Of a DNA stretch of 13,818 nucleotides, positions 13,170-13,818 are shown one piece after another (position 1 is the stretch's first letter; every line of letters starts with the position of its first letter). Under the pieces are notes generated by a model that had not been told where the DNA came from, did not search any database, and saw only the letters and a list, made by a program, of their open reading frames with translations. Position numbers and translations under genes: made by a program. Origin of the DNA: Candidatus Gastranaerophilales bacterium HUM_12 (lineage in GTDB: Bacteria > Cyanobacteriota > Vampirovibrionia > Gastranaerophilales > Gastranaerophilaceae); NCBI GenBank assembly GCA_002102825.1, contig DABJ01000054.1:1-13818 (forward strand), given 5' to 3'.

Positions 13170-13818
13170 TAATTTTCTCCTTTAAAACAGTCAAATCTTT
13201 TTCTTGAATATCAGTAGTCAAAGATAATCTCAATCGAGAAGTCCCGACAGGTACGGTTGGAGGTCGAATAGGTAATGTGAAATATCCATTATGGAATAAG
13301 ACTTCACATAAATCGACAGTATCTTTATTATCTCCAATTACAACCGGTATAATATGACTATCACTACCCATTTTTTTTGCAATTGATAGCATATTTTTTC
13401 GTTTTGCTTTGGTTTTAGGGAATTGATTTTCAATTATCCATTTTGTAAATGCAATATTTATTGGAGGAAGAGCCGTTGAAAAAATAAACGAACGAGATTT
13501 GTTAATCAGAAAATTTATCATCGTTTTTGAACCTGTGACAAAAGCCCCCATTGAACCAACTGATTTCCCAAATGTTCCGACAATCAAATCTACATCATCA
13601 ATAATTCCTAATTCTTCTGCAACTCCAAGTCCCTTTTCACCAAAAACACCAAAAGCATGAGCTTCATCAATAATCATAATGCAGTTGTATTTTTTCTTTA
13701 ATTTGATGATTCTTTTCAGGTCTTCAATGTCACCGTCCATTGAAAAAACACTCTCGGTAATAATAAATGCATTTTTATAATTTTTTCTTTCTCTTTCAAG
13801 TAATTTTTCGAGAGCCTC
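13147..13818 (-). CDS. bioF: 8-amino-7-oxononanoate synthase (BioF), 5' end outside the window
   Basis: PLP enzyme that condenses pimeloyl-ACP (or -CoA) with L-alanine to 8-amino-7-oxononanoate, the first step of biotin ring assembly. Only the C-terminal 223 residues are visible; the frame is open to the last base of the window (EALEKLLERERKNY...), so the gene continues beyond it, and the Met at 13740 is internal. Motifs: TESVFSMDGD (21-30 of the visible part), DEAHAFGVFG, whose Asp contacts the PLP ring nitrogen, and GTFGKSVGSMGAF, whose Lys should form the Schiff base. FTLPIRPPTVPVGTSRLRLS near the end is typical of the family. It is the most upstream visible gene of the bioF-bioG-bioC cluster. 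Confidence 0.94.
   Translation of the reverse strand, partial: EALEKLLERERKNYKNAFIITESVFSMDGDIEDLKRIIKLKKKYNCIMIIDEAHAFGVFGEKGLGVAEELGIIDDVDLIVGTFGKSVGSMGAFVTGSKTMINFLINKSRSFIFSTALPPINIAFTKWIIENQFPKTKAKRKNMLSIAKKMGSDSHIIPVVIGDNKDTVDLCEVLFHNGYFTLPIRPPTVPVGTSRLRLSLTTDIQEKDLTVLKEKINEVLLAK

Noticed and set aside
1..13818. CRISPR arrays, insertion sequences, tRNA or rRNA genes, phage modules
   Set aside because: No regularly spaced repeats, transposase motifs, terminal inverted repeats, T-loop (GTTCGAxxC) signatures or phage structural genes were found on either strand by eye.

Overview
The window is AT-rich and densely coded, and it looks like the chromosome of a diderm bacterium. The best guess is a gut-type Gastranaerophilales (Melainabacteria/Vampirovibrionia), the non-photosynthetic sister group of Cyanobacteria. 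Three things support this: a ribosomal protein L34 of cyanobacterial type (RTLEGTKRKR...SGFRARM...GRHKLS), a pseudopilin with the KKAFTLAEVLITLG N-terminus that I associate with this group, and a TolC-type outer-membrane protein with a MacA/MacB-like exporter. The assignment is inference; there is no rRNA in the window.

Layout. At the left, proC (minus) diverges from rpmH-rnpA-unknown 176-aa gene (plus). rpmH (930..1082) is only 50 codons long. The 176-aa gene meets the next block tail to tail with no base between the two stop codons. That block is a five-gene minus-strand operon read from 7833 down to 2016: tolC, macA-like adaptor, a DUF3137-like membrane protein, a MacB-type ABC ATPase and a MacB/FtsX-type permease. 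It encodes a complete tripartite pump with an uncharacterised membrane protein in the middle. From 7834 to 8391 lie intergenic DNA, a probable 59-aa small gene, and a hairpin with a UUCG tetraloop. A well-formed promoter then sits almost on the start codon of an unknown 169-aa gene, which is translationally coupled to prmC (release factor methyltransferase). A cysteine-rich pseudopilin (minus) diverges from a small HTH regulator (plus), with a 14-bp perfect palindrome between them. The right end is a minus-strand biotin cluster, bioF (cut by the window edge), bioG and bioC, with overlapping genes, followed by a second DUF3137-like gene.

How the genes work together. BioC and BioG make pimeloyl-ACP (BioC methylates malonyl-ACP, BioG removes the methyl ester after chain extension), and BioF condenses the pimeloyl thioester with alanine. 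TolC, MacA and the split MacB form an energy-driven export channel from the inner to the outer membrane. rpmH and rnpA are the usual translation/RNA-processing pair, but dnaA, yidD and yidC are not beside them here. The two DUF3137-like paralogues, about 5.7 kb apart in unrelated operons and with different membrane topologies, are the most unusual feature.
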